Assembly: GCF_963666145.1 (NCBI RefSeq)
Contig: NZ_OY762614.1
Span: 3,834,501-3,898,500, forward strand
Direction of reading: 5' to 3'
From: an uncultured Desulfobacter sp.
Lineage (GTDB): Bacteria; Desulfobacterota; Desulfobacteria; Desulfobacterales; Desulfobacteraceae
Length of the DNA stretch: 64,000 nt
Position numbers and translations under genes: made by a program. This document shows, one piece after another, positions 1 through 8,599 of this stretch (the stretch's first letter is position 1; every line of letters begins with the position of its first letter). The notes beneath the pieces were generated by a model. That model searched no databases, had not been told where the DNA came from, and saw only the letters and a program-made list of their open reading frames with translations.

Positions 1-1
1 A

Positions 2-217
2 GAATTAATCCGGTCCGATACCGTCTTTTACGGGGATGATAAGTCTCTGTTAATTCAGGTGTCCAATGCGGATGCCAAGGTTTTACCCGAAAAATCATTC
101 ATTCTCGGATTTGCGTCCCAAACCGAACTTGCCTGGTTCAAAACCAAAAATACGTTCAAAGAATTTTCAGCAGCAGCCGAAAAACAAATCCGGGAAATAG
201 TGGAATCCTTTAAGTAA
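2..217 (+). CDS. C-terminal end of an unknown protein (5' truncated)
   Basis: An open frame enters from the left edge and runs 71 codons to a TAA at 215-217. The visible tail has no recognisable domain; it is mixed hydrophilic and ends in a Lys/Glu-rich helix-like stretch. I do not recognise the family. The real gene starts outside the window. No gene follows for about 350 bases. Confidence 0.5.
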   Translation, partial: ELIRSDTVFYGDDKSLLIQVSNADAKVLPEKSFILGFASQTELAWFKTKNTFKEFSAAAEKQIREIVESFK

Positions 218-567
218 ACAAGCGCCTTTCTTTTTGTCTCCTAGCGCCCAATCCCGTTTGATTTTACAGTGAATAAGGATTATTATATTACCAGCATTCA
301 AAAGGAATGCAGGGATTGGCTCTCTGGGTTCTATTTTCGTCCACCTCATAGTTATTTCATAAAATGATCTCCGGGCTGACTTGGTCGCTCAAATCCGGTT
401 CACCCTCAACGAAACACGATGGTCATTTAAGCTTTTATTACGGGAAGTTTTCATAAATGAAAGAAAAGGTTTGGATGACAAAATTTTTCAGACCTTCCGG
501 ACGAAGTTAAAGCCATGCCCGAACGTTGATTTATCTAACCCCGGCATGCCCGGGAAAGGAGGGTTCC
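218..567. other. Intergenic region, no gene seen
   Basis: About 350 bases between the truncated first gene and the kinase-like gene. A small inverted pair (agcattc/gaatgc, near 290-310) is visible but no convincing terminator or coding frame. A 64-codon frame at 381-575 starts with TTG and overlaps the next gene's ribosome-binding site, so I do not count it. Confidence 0.4.
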
Positions 568-1227
568 ATGAATAGGTCCATTCACAAACTTATTGACGAG
601 CAGGTCAAGCGGTGGGAAATGCAAAAAAAGCAGGATGTAAAACCTGTGGATACCTGCCGGGTGATCACGATTTCAAGGGAACGCGGCAGCCATGGACAGC
701 AGGTGGCAGAAGCACTTGCCCAGGCCCTGGGCTTTGATCTGTTTCACCATGAAATCCTTGAAAGCATGATCAAAGAGACCCAGAATGCGAAGGTACTGCT
801 CGAAACCCTTGATGAGAAGGGGATGAATATCGTGGAAGATCTGGTTGCCGCACTGGTCCACGAACATCATCTGTGGCCCGACGAATATTCAAAAGCCCTG
901 CTTCGGGTGCTCAATACCATCGGCCGACACGGCAATGCCGTTATTCTCGGCAGGGGAGCCAATTTTGCCTTGAAAAACATTAACGCGTTAAAGGTGAGAA
1001 TCGTTGCCCCCGATGCCCTACGCCGCAAAGTGGTACAGCATGAGCAGGACCTGAACACGGAAGATGCTCAGAAAATGATGGTCAGCACCGATGCCAACAG
1101 GACCGCCTTTATCCGGCGGTACTTTAATGCGGATACCGAGGACCCGGCTAACTATGATCTGGTTTTAAATACCGGGACCCTGTCCGTGGAAAAGGCGGTC
1201 AGCATTATCCAGTCGGCACTGGCATAG
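568..1227 (+). CDS. Cytidylate kinase-like family protein
   Basis: 219-residue cytosolic protein of the cytidylate-kinase-like P-loop family, common in sulfate reducers and of uncertain substrate. A degenerate phosphate-binding loop lies around residues 40-48 (ERGSHGQQVA), where the glycine spacing differs from the classical GxGxxGKS/T. A GRGAN segment in the middle and an Arg-rich lid segment (RR, residues 193-194) follow the nucleoside monophosphate kinase pattern. ATG 568 was chosen because AAAGGAGGG ends 5 bases upstream; the frame stays open to 526 but has no site there. Monocistronic, followed by a strong terminator. Likely a nucleotide or small-molecule kinase; true CMP kinase activity is not established. 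Confidence 0.75.
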   Translation: MNRSIHKLIDEQVKRWEMQKKQDVKPVDTCRVITISRERGSHGQQVAEALAQALGFDLFHHEILESMIKETQNAKVLLETLDEKGMNIVEDLVAALVHEHHLWPDEYSKALLRVLNTIGRHGNAVILGRGANFALKNINALKVRIVAPDALRRKVVQHEQDLNTEDAQKMMVSTDANRTAFIRRYFNADTEDPANYDLVLNTGTLSVEKAVSIIQSALA

Positions 1228-1276
1228 GTCTTTTTGTTGTAAGACCGGGACATACGCCGCACGAAAAAATGACGGA

Positions 1277-1310
1277 GGGGATTGGAAAGCTTCCAATCCC
1301 CTTTGTGTCT
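1277..1310 (+). terminator. Rho-independent terminator
   Basis: An 11-bp perfect stem (GGGGATTGGAA / TTCCAATCCCC, 1277-1301) with a 3-base loop is followed by a T-rich tail. It lies 50 bases after the kinase-like gene and before the convergent sufB stop, so it may serve both directions. Confidence 0.75.
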
Positions 1311-1358
1311 TACCCCCAATTGGAGCGATGGCCAAATCAGCCTGTCATCCCAATTCCT

Positions 1359-2279
1359 CTATTTCAAAAATCCCCGGATAATTCTGTCCACGGCTTCATC
1401 GTAAGTAAGCCCCAGGCTCATCAGTTTGATCAATTGGTCATTGGCGATCTTGCCGATGGATGCTTCATGGGTCAGCTCTGCGTCCGGGTGCAAGGCGCGC
1501 AGGGCCGGTACGGTTTCGTTCACGCCGTTGTCCATGATGATGGCGTCACATTCAATATGTCCAAAGCATTTTGCCCTTGCCTCCACGTTGGCGTAGAAAT
1601 CCTGTTTGGAGTCCCCTTTGATGACGGACCGGGATACCAGGTTGGTCTTGCTGTCAGCACCCTTGAGAATAATATTGTTTTCCGAGATGGCGACCTGGTG
1701 TCCTTCGGTCAGGATCCGTTCGGTGACAAAAAGGGAACTGCCTGCAGCAAGTTCAGCCTCATTCACCCGTTTTGCCTCGTCCACACCGCCGATCTGGGTC
1801 AGTTCCATCTCCACCACGGCGTTCTCATCCAGATATACCTTGGTGGTGGGATTCAGGCTGCGTTTGCCTTTGCCTTCACCTGTGGCAACATGTTTTTCCT
1901 GGTAGCGGATGGTGGCATTTTTGCCCACCCGGAATTCATGGATGCCTTCGTGCCCTTCATTTTTGTGGCTTGCACAGTGGATGCCGCATCCGGCAACGAT
2001 GGTCACATCGGCACCTTCTCCGATGATAAAGGTGTTGTATACCACATCATGGAGCCCTGCCTGGCTGAGGATCACCGGAATGTGAATGGATTCATTGGTC
2101 ACACCCGGTTTAACAGTCACCACAATGCCGGTGTTGTCTTCATTGGGCTCAATGTTGATCTTGTCCGACACATTACGTGAAAACAGTTGGCCGTTTTTCC
2201 GGATATTGAATACACCGTTTGGAATACCGTCCAGGTCCGCCACGGCCTTGAGTAAATTTTTATCTATAGCATCTAGCAT
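1359..2279 (-). CDS. sufB: SufB/SufD-family Fe-S scaffold protein (short, SmsB-like)
   Basis: 306-residue SufB/SufD family protein, much shorter than E. coli SufB (about 495). It matches the minimal SufCB (SmsCB-type) Fe-S assembly pair of many anaerobes. The beta-helix core is followed by the conserved C-terminal part with an IECDAI segment (Cys at the position of the SufB scaffold cysteine) and LTHEASIGKI. ATG 2279 was chosen over the upstream start because AGGAGAG precedes it. It overlaps the end of sufC by 20 bases, implying translational coupling. It works with SufC in the cytosol to build [4Fe-4S] clusters for the many Fe-S proteins encoded here. Confidence 0.85.
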   Translation of the reverse strand: MLDAIDKNLLKAVADLDGIPNGVFNIRKNGQLFSRNVSDKINIEPNEDNTGIVVTVKPGVTNESIHIPVILSQAGLHDVVYNTFIIGEGADVTIVAGCGIHCASHKNEGHEGIHEFRVGKNATIRYQEKHVATGEGKGKRSLNPTTKVYLDENAVVEMELTQIGGVDEAKRVNEAELAAGSSLFVTERILTEGHQVAISENNIILKGADSKTNLVSRSVIKGDSKQDFYANVEARAKCFGHIECDAIIMDNGVNETVPALRALHPDAELTHEASIGKIANDQLIKLMSLGLTYDEAVDRIIRGFLK

Positions 2280-3018
2280 CGATCTCTCCTTCACATACAT
2301 CTGTGTATCCGCAAACACTCAGGTCGCCCAGCAGCGGCATGGCGCCTTCCAGATCACCAATATAGGCGATTTGTCCTTGTTTAATAAGCAGCAGGCAGTC
2401 TGCCGCTTCAAGGAATGCCTTGTTATGACTGACCACAATGGTGGCCGTTCCGTTTTCCGTAATCTGCCGTTTAATCAGGGACACCATGGGATCAATGGTC
2501 CAAAGATCAATGCCCGTGTCCGGTTCGTCATAGATGGCCAGTCCGGGGTTCCGGGCAATGGTGGTTGCCAGTTCGATTTTTTTGATCTCGCCGCCGGAGA
2601 GTTTGGAATCCACAGGTTTGTCAAGAAAATCCAGGGAGCAGAACCCCACCCGGGCCAGGATGTCCATCAGTGTGCCCTCGTCATCGGTGCCCGCGGCAAT
2701 GGCCAGAAGGTCCCTGAAAGTTACCCCCTTGAACCGGGCAGACTGCTGGAATCCATAGGCGATGCCTTCTCTGGCCCGTTCGGTGATGCTCATGTCCGTG
2801 ATATCTTTGCCGTTGTATATGATCTGCCCACCCGTGGCTTTGTTGATCCCCATGATGGTTTTGGCGAGGGTGGTTTTTCCACCGCCGTTGGGTCCGGTAA
2901 TCGCGTAAAATTTTCCGCGTTCAAAGGTGAAGTTGATGCCGTTGAGAATGGTTTTTTCGGCATGACCGCCTGCTTCTTCGTCAGGTACGGTAAAATATAT
3001 ATCTTTAAGTTCCAGCAT
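2260..3018 (-). CDS. sufC: Fe-S cluster assembly ATPase SufC
   Basis: 252-residue ABC-type ATPase. The Walker A (GPNGGGKTT), the signature LSGGEIKKIELA and a Walker B ending DEPDTGID are all visible; DEPDTGID and EIKK are typical of SufC rather than importer ATPases. ATG 3018 is preceded by GAGAGGA; the frame is open to 3096 without a better site. It energises SufB, encoded immediately downstream with overlap. No sufS, sufU or IscR-like regulator is in the window, as is usual for the compact two-gene form. Confidence 0.9.
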   Translation of the reverse strand: MLELKDIYFTVPDEEAGGHAEKTILNGINFTFERGKFYAITGPNGGGKTTLAKTIMGINKATGGQIIYNGKDITDMSITERAREGIAYGFQQSARFKGVTFRDLLAIAAGTDDEGTLMDILARVGFCSLDFLDKPVDSKLSGGEIKKIELATTIARNPGLAIYDEPDTGIDLWTIDPMVSLIKRQITENGTATIVVSHNKAFLEAADCLLLIKQGQIAYIGDLEGAMPLLGDLSVCGYTDVCEGEIDARCYR

Positions 3019-3233
3019 CCTTGTCCTCTCTTGCTGATGATTAATTAAAATCGAATGCGTGATTAACTTGGTTAATCTGTTTTGCATATTAAGCACTTCA
3101 AGAATAATGCCGAAATTCTAAAAAATAAGGGAGAAATAATTTTTTTATTATAACTATTTTAAATTAAAGATAAAATATTGATTCTTGGGGCGGACTGTAA
3201 GGGGTTGGAACAGCAGCACACCTGTGTCAGCAA

Positions 3234-3268
3234 AACGATTTCGATACAATTTTGTATCGAAGTCGTTT
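3234..3268 (-). terminator. Terminator-like palindrome after the uptake operon
   Basis: A near-perfect 35-base palindrome centred on ACAATTTTGT lies 45 bases beyond the FmdE stop. Read on the minus strand it ends in TCGTTTTGC, a short T-run. It probably ends the long uptake operon before the sufCB promoter region. Confidence 0.6.
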
Positions 3269-3313
3269 GGGTATCCAGCCATACCCGTGCATAGCAATAC
3301 AATAATGTAAGCT

Positions 3314-4315
3314 TTATGGTGTCGTCAGGCCGGCCACCTCCCACGGGTTGCTGCCGGCTTCGCATATGCGGTTGAACGTGGTTTCATCCAGATCAAACGT
3401 CGCTGCCTCAGACACAAATTTGTCCGGTGATGACAGATATTTTGCGGTATAGAGGATTGATGCCGTCTTGGGCGTATTCTCTGGATAGAGACCTTTGAGC
3501 ATGTCAAAATCAAAGCTCAGTGCAATCCCTTTGCCTTGTTTACTGGTTTTATCCCAAATCAGGACCATGCCTGCCGGATTGGGGACGGATACTTTTTCTT
3601 TCTGGGCTTCGGACAAGGGCTTTACCACCAGGCCTCTTTTGCCCGGGGTCTGGTCCATGACCACCTGGAAGGCGTCTTCCTTGCACCACACCGGGCTGCC
3701 GATGATGGTATACTTCTGGCCGTGTTCCAGGGGATAGTGCGCCAGAATAAAATGGGCCATCAGATAGCCCGAGGTGAGGCCGGGGCAGATGTGGTTGTGA
3801 AGTTCGGCGGATTTCAGAAAATCATAGGGTGCGCCTTCGGCCCAGGCATTTCCTATGGTGGCCAGGGTGAACAGATCCTTGCCTGCCGCATATTTATCTT
3901 TGGCGGCCGTCAAAAAATCGGGATCTGAAACGGTTTTGAGGGAAAAATCAATGGTGTCCATAGCCCATTGTGAGTCGACTGCACTGATGATCACTGCGCT
4001 TCTGTCTGATTTTTTTAGGAGCATGATGCGCAGCGGTGCATTTTGGGCCCGTTGGAAAAAGAGAAGGTTTCCTTTTCCCACCATGGCCCCGGTAGCGTCC
4101 TGAACTTGTGCCAGAATGGACAGGCTTGATTTCCCGTCCGTCATGACGGCGGTTGCGTTGGTCAGTACCAAAAAATTGCAATCTGATCGGGTGACCTTCA
4201 GGGTGGTTATGGCCTTTTTGATCTCTGGGGTGATATCCGGCATGGCTGCAAATCCATGGGCGGCAGTAAAAATAAAGATTAAGGTTGTACAGAAGATGAT
4301 AAAAGAGCGTTTCAT
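3314..4315 (-). CDS. Exported FmdE-family protein
   Basis: 333 residues. An N-terminal signal peptide (MKRSFIIFCTTLIFIFTAA) sends it to the periplasm. Residues about 165-260 hold the FmdE domain hallmark HNHICPGLTSGY plus a downstream WCKEDAF segment; the His/Cys residues suggest metal binding. FmdE domains are named from molybdenum formylmethanofuran dehydrogenase operons, but stand-alone exported forms are often found beside ABC importers. Its ATG overlaps the stop of the fused ATPase gene (ATGA, 4312-4315), so it is translated with the importer. I infer a periplasmic metal- or metallophore-handling role; the substrate is unknown. Confidence 0.8.
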   Translation of the reverse strand: MKRSFIIFCTTLIFIFTAAHGFAAMPDITPEIKKAITTLKVTRSDCNFLVLTNATAVMTDGKSSLSILAQVQDATGAMVGKGNLLFFQRAQNAPLRIMLLKKSDRSAVIISAVDSQWAMDTIDFSLKTVSDPDFLTAAKDKYAAGKDLFTLATIGNAWAEGAPYDFLKSAELHNHICPGLTSGYLMAHFILAHYPLEHGQKYTIIGSPVWCKEDAFQVVMDQTPGKRGLVVKPLSEAQKEKVSVPNPAGMVLIWDKTSKQGKGIALSFDFDMLKGLYPENTPKTASILYTAKYLSSPDKFVSEAATFDLDETTFNRICEAGSNPWEVAGLTTP

Positions 4316-6102
4316 GCGAAAGTTTCCTTTCCCGTAAATGGTGGGTTGATCCTCCCGGATGTTCCGGGAGCGTATTTTTCAATGGATGGGTGGGTGTCGT
4401 GCAAATGATTTTGGGGTTTAAACAAAATTTGAGCTGGGTTTGATGATTCAAAAATCTCGAAACTGGCGCCTTGGGCCACAATTTTGCCCTGGTCGAGTAA
4501 ATAGGCCTGGTCGGCAATTTTTCGCGCCAGATGAATATCATGGGAAATGAACAGCATGGAGAATCCTTTCTGGTTTTGAAGGCCTTTGAGCATGCGCAAA
4601 AGATGGGCCTGGGCCGACGGATCCAGCATGGCGGTGATTTCATCGGCGATGAGCAGTACGGGGTCGGTTACCAGTGCCCTTGCCACACTGACACGCTGGC
4701 GCTGGCCGCCGCTTAGTGCATGGCAAGGGCGGTGCACAAATTCCGGCTCCCGGGACAGATGCACCAGGGGCAGGGCGGCCAGGGCTTTTTCATTTCGTTC
4801 CTGTGGGGTTTTCCATCCCATGATGTCCAGGGGTTCCCGGACAGCCTCCAGCACCGTCAGTCTGGGGCTCACGGCCTGCGCCGGGTCCTGGAATACCAGC
4901 TGCATGCCGTGCATGCATGCGCCGGTACGGTTGTCCGCCAGGGGTGTTCCCTGGAATATCACCCTGCCGTTATCCGGGGTTTCCAGGGCCACCAGCAGAT
5001 GGGCCAGGGTGGATTTCCCCGAGCCTGAGGGGCCCACAAGGGCCACGACCTCTCCGAATTTAATCGTGAGATCCACCTGCTGAACCGCCTTGATTGCAGT
5101 GCCGTTCAGATTAAAGGTCTTTTCAAGTCCCCGGGCTTCCAGCACCGTGGTGATGCCGCCTTTATGGCAGGCCACCTGCCTGTTTTCTTCCACCTCAACA
5201 AGTGCAGGCCGACAGGTGCCGCAGTCCGGGCCGTGCTGGACGCACCTCGGACAAAAGGGGCAGCCGGATACGCTGCCAGGTGCCGGCGGCATTCCGGCAA
5301 TGCCCCAAAGATCTTTGTATTCATAAAATTCAGGACAGGCATTAATCAGCCCCCGGGTATAGGGATGTCGGGGATCTGAGAGTACAGCCCGGGTGGGCCC
5401 GGTTTCAATAACCCGCCCCCCATACAGGGTGATGATGTTTTCAGTCATCCGGGAAATGGCCGGCATGGCATGGGAGATCAGAATCATGGCAAATCCCAGG
5501 CGCTGCTGGAGGCTGAGAATCAGGTCCGCCATGTCGGATGCGGCGGCTGCGTCCAACGCCGTAAACGGCTCGTCCACAATGAGTAGATCCGGGCTGCACG
5601 CAACGGCCATGGCAATGAGTACCCGCTGGCGCATGCCGCCGGAAAGCTGATGGGCGTATGCGTTTTGCCAGACCGGGTCCAGACCGGCCTGTCCAAAAAG
5701 CCGGGCGGTTTGCTTTTTTGACCCATCTCGGTCAAGGCCCAGGTGCCGGATCAGAGTCTCGGCCACCTGTTCGCCTACCGTAATCACCGGATTAAATACC
5801 TCCCGGCTGTTCTGGAAAACCAGGGCAACGCGGTTCCAGCGCAATGCCGCAAGCTTATTTTCTTTCAGCCTGGTCAGATCAATGCCGTCAAAACGGATCG
5901 TTCCAGTGATTTGTGCGGATTTGGCAAGGCACATGATCGCCATGGCAAGGCTGGTTTTGCCGCACCCGGACTCCCCGATGATCCCTAAGGTTTCACCCGG
6001 TGCCAGGGACAGGCTGACCTGGTCCAGCGCCTGGGTTGCCGTGCCGTTCTGCCTGTATTCAAGACACAGATCATTGATTTTTAAAAGTGGTTCAACGGCC
6101 AA
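4312..6102 (-). CDS. Fused double ABC ATPase of an Opp/Nik-type importer
   Basis: 596 residues containing two complete ATPase domains, equivalent to DppD/NikD and DppF/NikE in one chain. Domain 1 (about 1-320) has GESGCGKTS, LSGGMRQRV, DEPFTALD, then the Cys-rich CPFCPRC tail typical of peptide/nickel importer ATPases. Domain 2 (about 325-560) has GPSGSGKST, LSGGQRQRVSVARAL and ADEITAMLD. It powers the two permeases encoded just upstream. The C-terminus overlaps the fmdE-like start by four bases. Natural fusions of the two ATPases are known in this family. Confidence 0.92.
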   Translation of the reverse strand: MAVEPLLKINDLCLEYRQNGTATQALDQVSLSLAPGETLGIIGESGCGKTSLAMAIMCLAKSAQITGTIRFDGIDLTRLKENKLAALRWNRVALVFQNSREVFNPVITVGEQVAETLIRHLGLDRDGSKKQTARLFGQAGLDPVWQNAYAHQLSGGMRQRVLIAMAVACSPDLLIVDEPFTALDAAAASDMADLILSLQQRLGFAMILISHAMPAISRMTENIITLYGGRVIETGPTRAVLSDPRHPYTRGLINACPEFYEYKDLWGIAGMPPAPGSVSGCPFCPRCVQHGPDCGTCRPALVEVEENRQVACHKGGITTVLEARGLEKTFNLNGTAIKAVQQVDLTIKFGEVVALVGPSGSGKSTLAHLLVALETPDNGRVIFQGTPLADNRTGACMHGMQLVFQDPAQAVSPRLTVLEAVREPLDIMGWKTPQERNEKALAALPLVHLSREPEFVHRPCHALSGGQRQRVSVARALVTDPVLLIADEITAMLDPSAQAHLLRMLKGLQNQKGFSMLFISHDIHLARKIADQAYLLDQGKIVAQGASFEIFESSNPAQILFKPQNHLHDTHPSIEKYAPGTSGRINPPFTGKETFA

Positions 6103-6105
6103 TGG

Positions 6106-6960
6106 TCAACTCCTTTTTCCCAGCCGGGGATCTGCGATTTTTTCCATGTCCCGGCTGACCAAAGCCAGACTGACCACCATCAGGGTCAGGGCAAGCCAGG
6201 GAAACAGCAGCCACCACTTCCAGAACCGGGTATAATAGATGCCGGGAAAAGAGGTGGCATGATGGAGAATCAATCCCCATGACCCGGAGGCGGGATCTCC
6301 CAATCCTAAAAAGGAGAGCCCTGCCTCGGCCACAATGGCACGGCCGGTGAGCCTGATCATACTCACGGCGGCCAGGGGAAACACCTCGGGCAGAAAATGG
6401 CGGCGGATCAGGTAAAACGCAGATGCGCCGTTCAGTTCGGCGGCCCGGATGTATTGCCGCTGTTTCAAGGCCAGCACCCTGGCCCGGACAATTCTGGCTG
6501 TGTGAACCCAGGAAAAACAGGAGAGCACCAGGACGATGGAGATCAGGCTGGGTCCGAAAAAGGCGGCCAGTACAATCATCACCGGCAGGTCCGGCAGCAC
6601 CAGAAAGACGTCCACCATGCGCATGATGATCGTGTCGGTAAGGCCCCCGGCATATCCGGACACAATCCCTGCAATGGCTCCGCCCAATCCTGCGGCCAGT
6701 GCCGTGCCGATGCCTACAATTATGCTGATTCTTGCGCCGTGGCAGATCTGGGCCCACAGGTCGACCCCCAGTTCGTCCGTCCCCATGATATGGTCCATAC
6801 CCGGCGGTATCAGTGCCGGACCCGACATCTGCCGGTGGGAATGGGGACAGACCAGTGGTGCAGCCAGGGCCAGGACGATGATGGCACCCAGTACAAAAGC
6901 GCCGGCCAGGCCCGAAGGGGTCATTCGGGAAAGAAGGCTCGGCAAAAATGCAACATTCAT
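6106..6960 (-). CDS. ABC permease, DppC/NikC-like
   Basis: 284-residue inner-membrane permease of the peptide/nickel importer family. It has an N-terminal hydrophobic segment, the exported linker with MGTDELGVDLWAQICHG (typical DppC TDxxGRD region), then transmembrane helices with the EAA-type loop (AAELNGASAFYLIRRHFLPEV) that docks on the ATPase. Its start overlaps the stop of the partner permease (ATGA, 6957-6960) and it ends three bases before the ATPase start, so the importer genes are translationally linked. Confidence 0.92.
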   Translation of the reverse strand: MNVAFLPSLLSRMTPSGLAGAFVLGAIIVLALAAPLVCPHSHRQMSGPALIPPGMDHIMGTDELGVDLWAQICHGARISIIVGIGTALAAGLGGAIAGIVSGYAGGLTDTIIMRMVDVFLVLPDLPVMIVLAAFFGPSLISIVLVLSCFSWVHTARIVRARVLALKQRQYIRAAELNGASAFYLIRRHFLPEVFPLAAVSMIRLTGRAIVAEAGLSFLGLGDPASGSWGLILHHATSFPGIYYTRFWKWWLLFPWLALTLMVVSLALVSRDMEKIADPRLGKRS

Positions 6961-7982
6961 GCGTTCACCACCCCCTGTTCTCTGATCGGTGCTTGTTCGC
7001 CTACCCTGGGGTCCAGCCGCCGGTACACAATGTCCGCCATAAAATTGGCGGATAAAACAGCCAGGGTCACCAAAAGGAATATGCCCTGGATCAACGGATA
7101 GTCCTGGATCATGACCGATTCACGCAGCAGCTTACCAAGTCCCGGATAGCTGAACACATTTTCCACCAGGATTGCCCCGCCCACCAGCGCCCCAAGACTC
7201 ATAAACACCCGGGTGACAATGGGCAGCAGGGCGTTACGCAGGGCATGACGCCAGAATATCCTGATTTTTGTCAGCCCCTTGGCCCGGGCCGTGACTATGA
7301 AATCCTTTTCCAGAACGGTCACAAGACTGTTTCTGGCCAGAAGATAAACGCCGCCCAGCCGGGCCAGGGTCAGCGTTGCCACGGGCAACGCCGCATGTTT
7401 GGCTATGTCGCCCGCTTTTTCCATGATCGTCATTTGGCCGGTAAAATGAGACATGGCCCCGGACAGGGGAAACAGGTCCAGGGCTGCGGCAAAGATAAAC
7501 AGAATCACCAGCCCCATAAGAAAGGCCGGAATTTCGGAAATAAGGATCAGTCCGACAAATAAAAGGCGGTCGGCCCACTGGTGGCGCAAGGCCGCCGACA
7601 CCGCGCCCAGGAATGTGCCGATGATCGTGGAAAGCGTTACGGCTGCGATCACAAGGCCCAGGGTCCAGGGCAGTCGCCGGGCCAGAATTCCTGCCACCGA
7701 GCTGTTAAAATAGACAGAGTCCCCAAGATCCCCGCGGGCAAGTTTTACCAGGTACCGGGCATACTGGACCGGCAGCGGATCATCAAATCCGTATTGTTCC
7801 ATATAAAATGTTTTCTGGGCCTCGGTGAATTCCGGCAGGTCTTCCCCTTCATCCCCGGACAGATGAACAAATGGGTCGCCCGGCATCATCCGCGGCAAAA
7901 GGAAGTTCAGGGTAACGATCACCCACGCCGTAACCAGGTATGAAATCATACTGCCGGATACGGCTGTTTTATTCAATTTCAT
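6957..7982 (-). CDS. ABC permease, DppB/NikB-like
   Basis: 341-residue permease. The N-terminal helix, the PRMMPGDPF segment typical of DppB-type permeases, and the cytoplasmic loop RAKGLTKIRIFWRHALRNALLP are clear. Partner of the permease encoded immediately downstream. It starts two bases after the stop of the (interrupted) binding-protein gene. The IS in that gene may reduce or re-route transcription into this gene. Confidence 0.92.
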   Translation of the reverse strand: MKLNKTAVSGSMISYLVTAWVIVTLNFLLPRMMPGDPFVHLSGDEGEDLPEFTEAQKTFYMEQYGFDDPLPVQYARYLVKLARGDLGDSVYFNSSVAGILARRLPWTLGLVIAAVTLSTIIGTFLGAVSAALRHQWADRLLFVGLILISEIPAFLMGLVILFIFAAALDLFPLSGAMSHFTGQMTIMEKAGDIAKHAALPVATLTLARLGGVYLLARNSLVTVLEKDFIVTARAKGLTKIRIFWRHALRNALLPIVTRVFMSLGALVGGAILVENVFSYPGLGKLLRESVMIQDYPLIQGIFLLVTLAVLSANFMADIVYRRLDPRVGEQAPIREQGVVNA

Positions 7983-7983
7983 A

Positions 7984-8599
7984 TCAGGGCCATGCTTTCC
8001 AATCTAAATAAGACAGCTTGCTGTGTTCCAAACTGTGATGGTCAAACATGAACATCCATCCGTCGTATTTGCCTGGCCGGAATGCGGTGTACCCGGTGGT
8101 ATAAAACAAGGGGATTTCAGGCACCTCTTCTGCGGCCATCTGCTGAATTTTGCTCACCATCTCCCGCCGTTTTTCAGGATCGGTCTGGGAACGCTGGGCT
8201 TGCAGCAGTTCCGTCAAGGCCGGTGATACAAATCCTGAACTGCCGGACGCCGACGGCGAGCTGGATTTTTTTATCTCCCCTGTGCAGTGTGCAATCAGAT
8301 AATCCGGGTCACCGCCCCATCCGCCGTGGCCGATAATGGCCAGGTCATATTCTTGATTTCTGACCCGGCTGTCCCGGGTTTTACCGTTGCAGCTTTTGAT
8401 CCGAATCTCTACGCCAACGGCCGCCAGGCGCTGTTTTAAAATTTGCGCCATCCGGACTTCGCCGCCGGCACATAACAGATCAAAGGCAAGGGGCTTGCCG
8501 TCAGGTCCTGTCCGCACCGCGTCCTGCTGGTGGGGCCGGGGCATTGTGAATCCGGCCTGATCCAAAAGCCTGCCCGCTTTTTCAGGATCAAAATCATAG
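7984..8599 (-). pseudogene. 3' part of the solute-binding protein gene, split by an IS
   Basis: About 205 codons of the C-terminal lobe of an SBP_bac_5-type (peptide/nickel) binding protein, starting FDPEKAGRLLDQAGF and ending at the TAA next to the permease start. Codons before 8599 in the open frame (MKNNNFRDYS...) derive from the IS, not the protein. Joining it to the fragment at 10692-11690 across the duplicated CTAT gives NVKSYDFDPEKAG in frame, so the original gene was intact. It cannot give a secreted product as it stands because it lacks a signal peptide. Confidence 0.9.
8596..8599. repeat. Target-site duplication, left copy
   Basis: ATAG directly outside the left end of the IS1634-like element; the matching copy is at 10692-10695. 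Confidence 0.75.

Noticed and set aside
381..575. 64-codon frame before the kinase-like gene
   Set aside because: TTG start, no ribosome-binding site, overlaps the next gene's start signal.
1269..2180. Long plus-strand frame opposite sufB (and similar long antisense frames elsewhere, e.g. 2086-3048, 16154-17017, 58229-58951)
   Set aside because: Antisense shadows of clearly identified genes.
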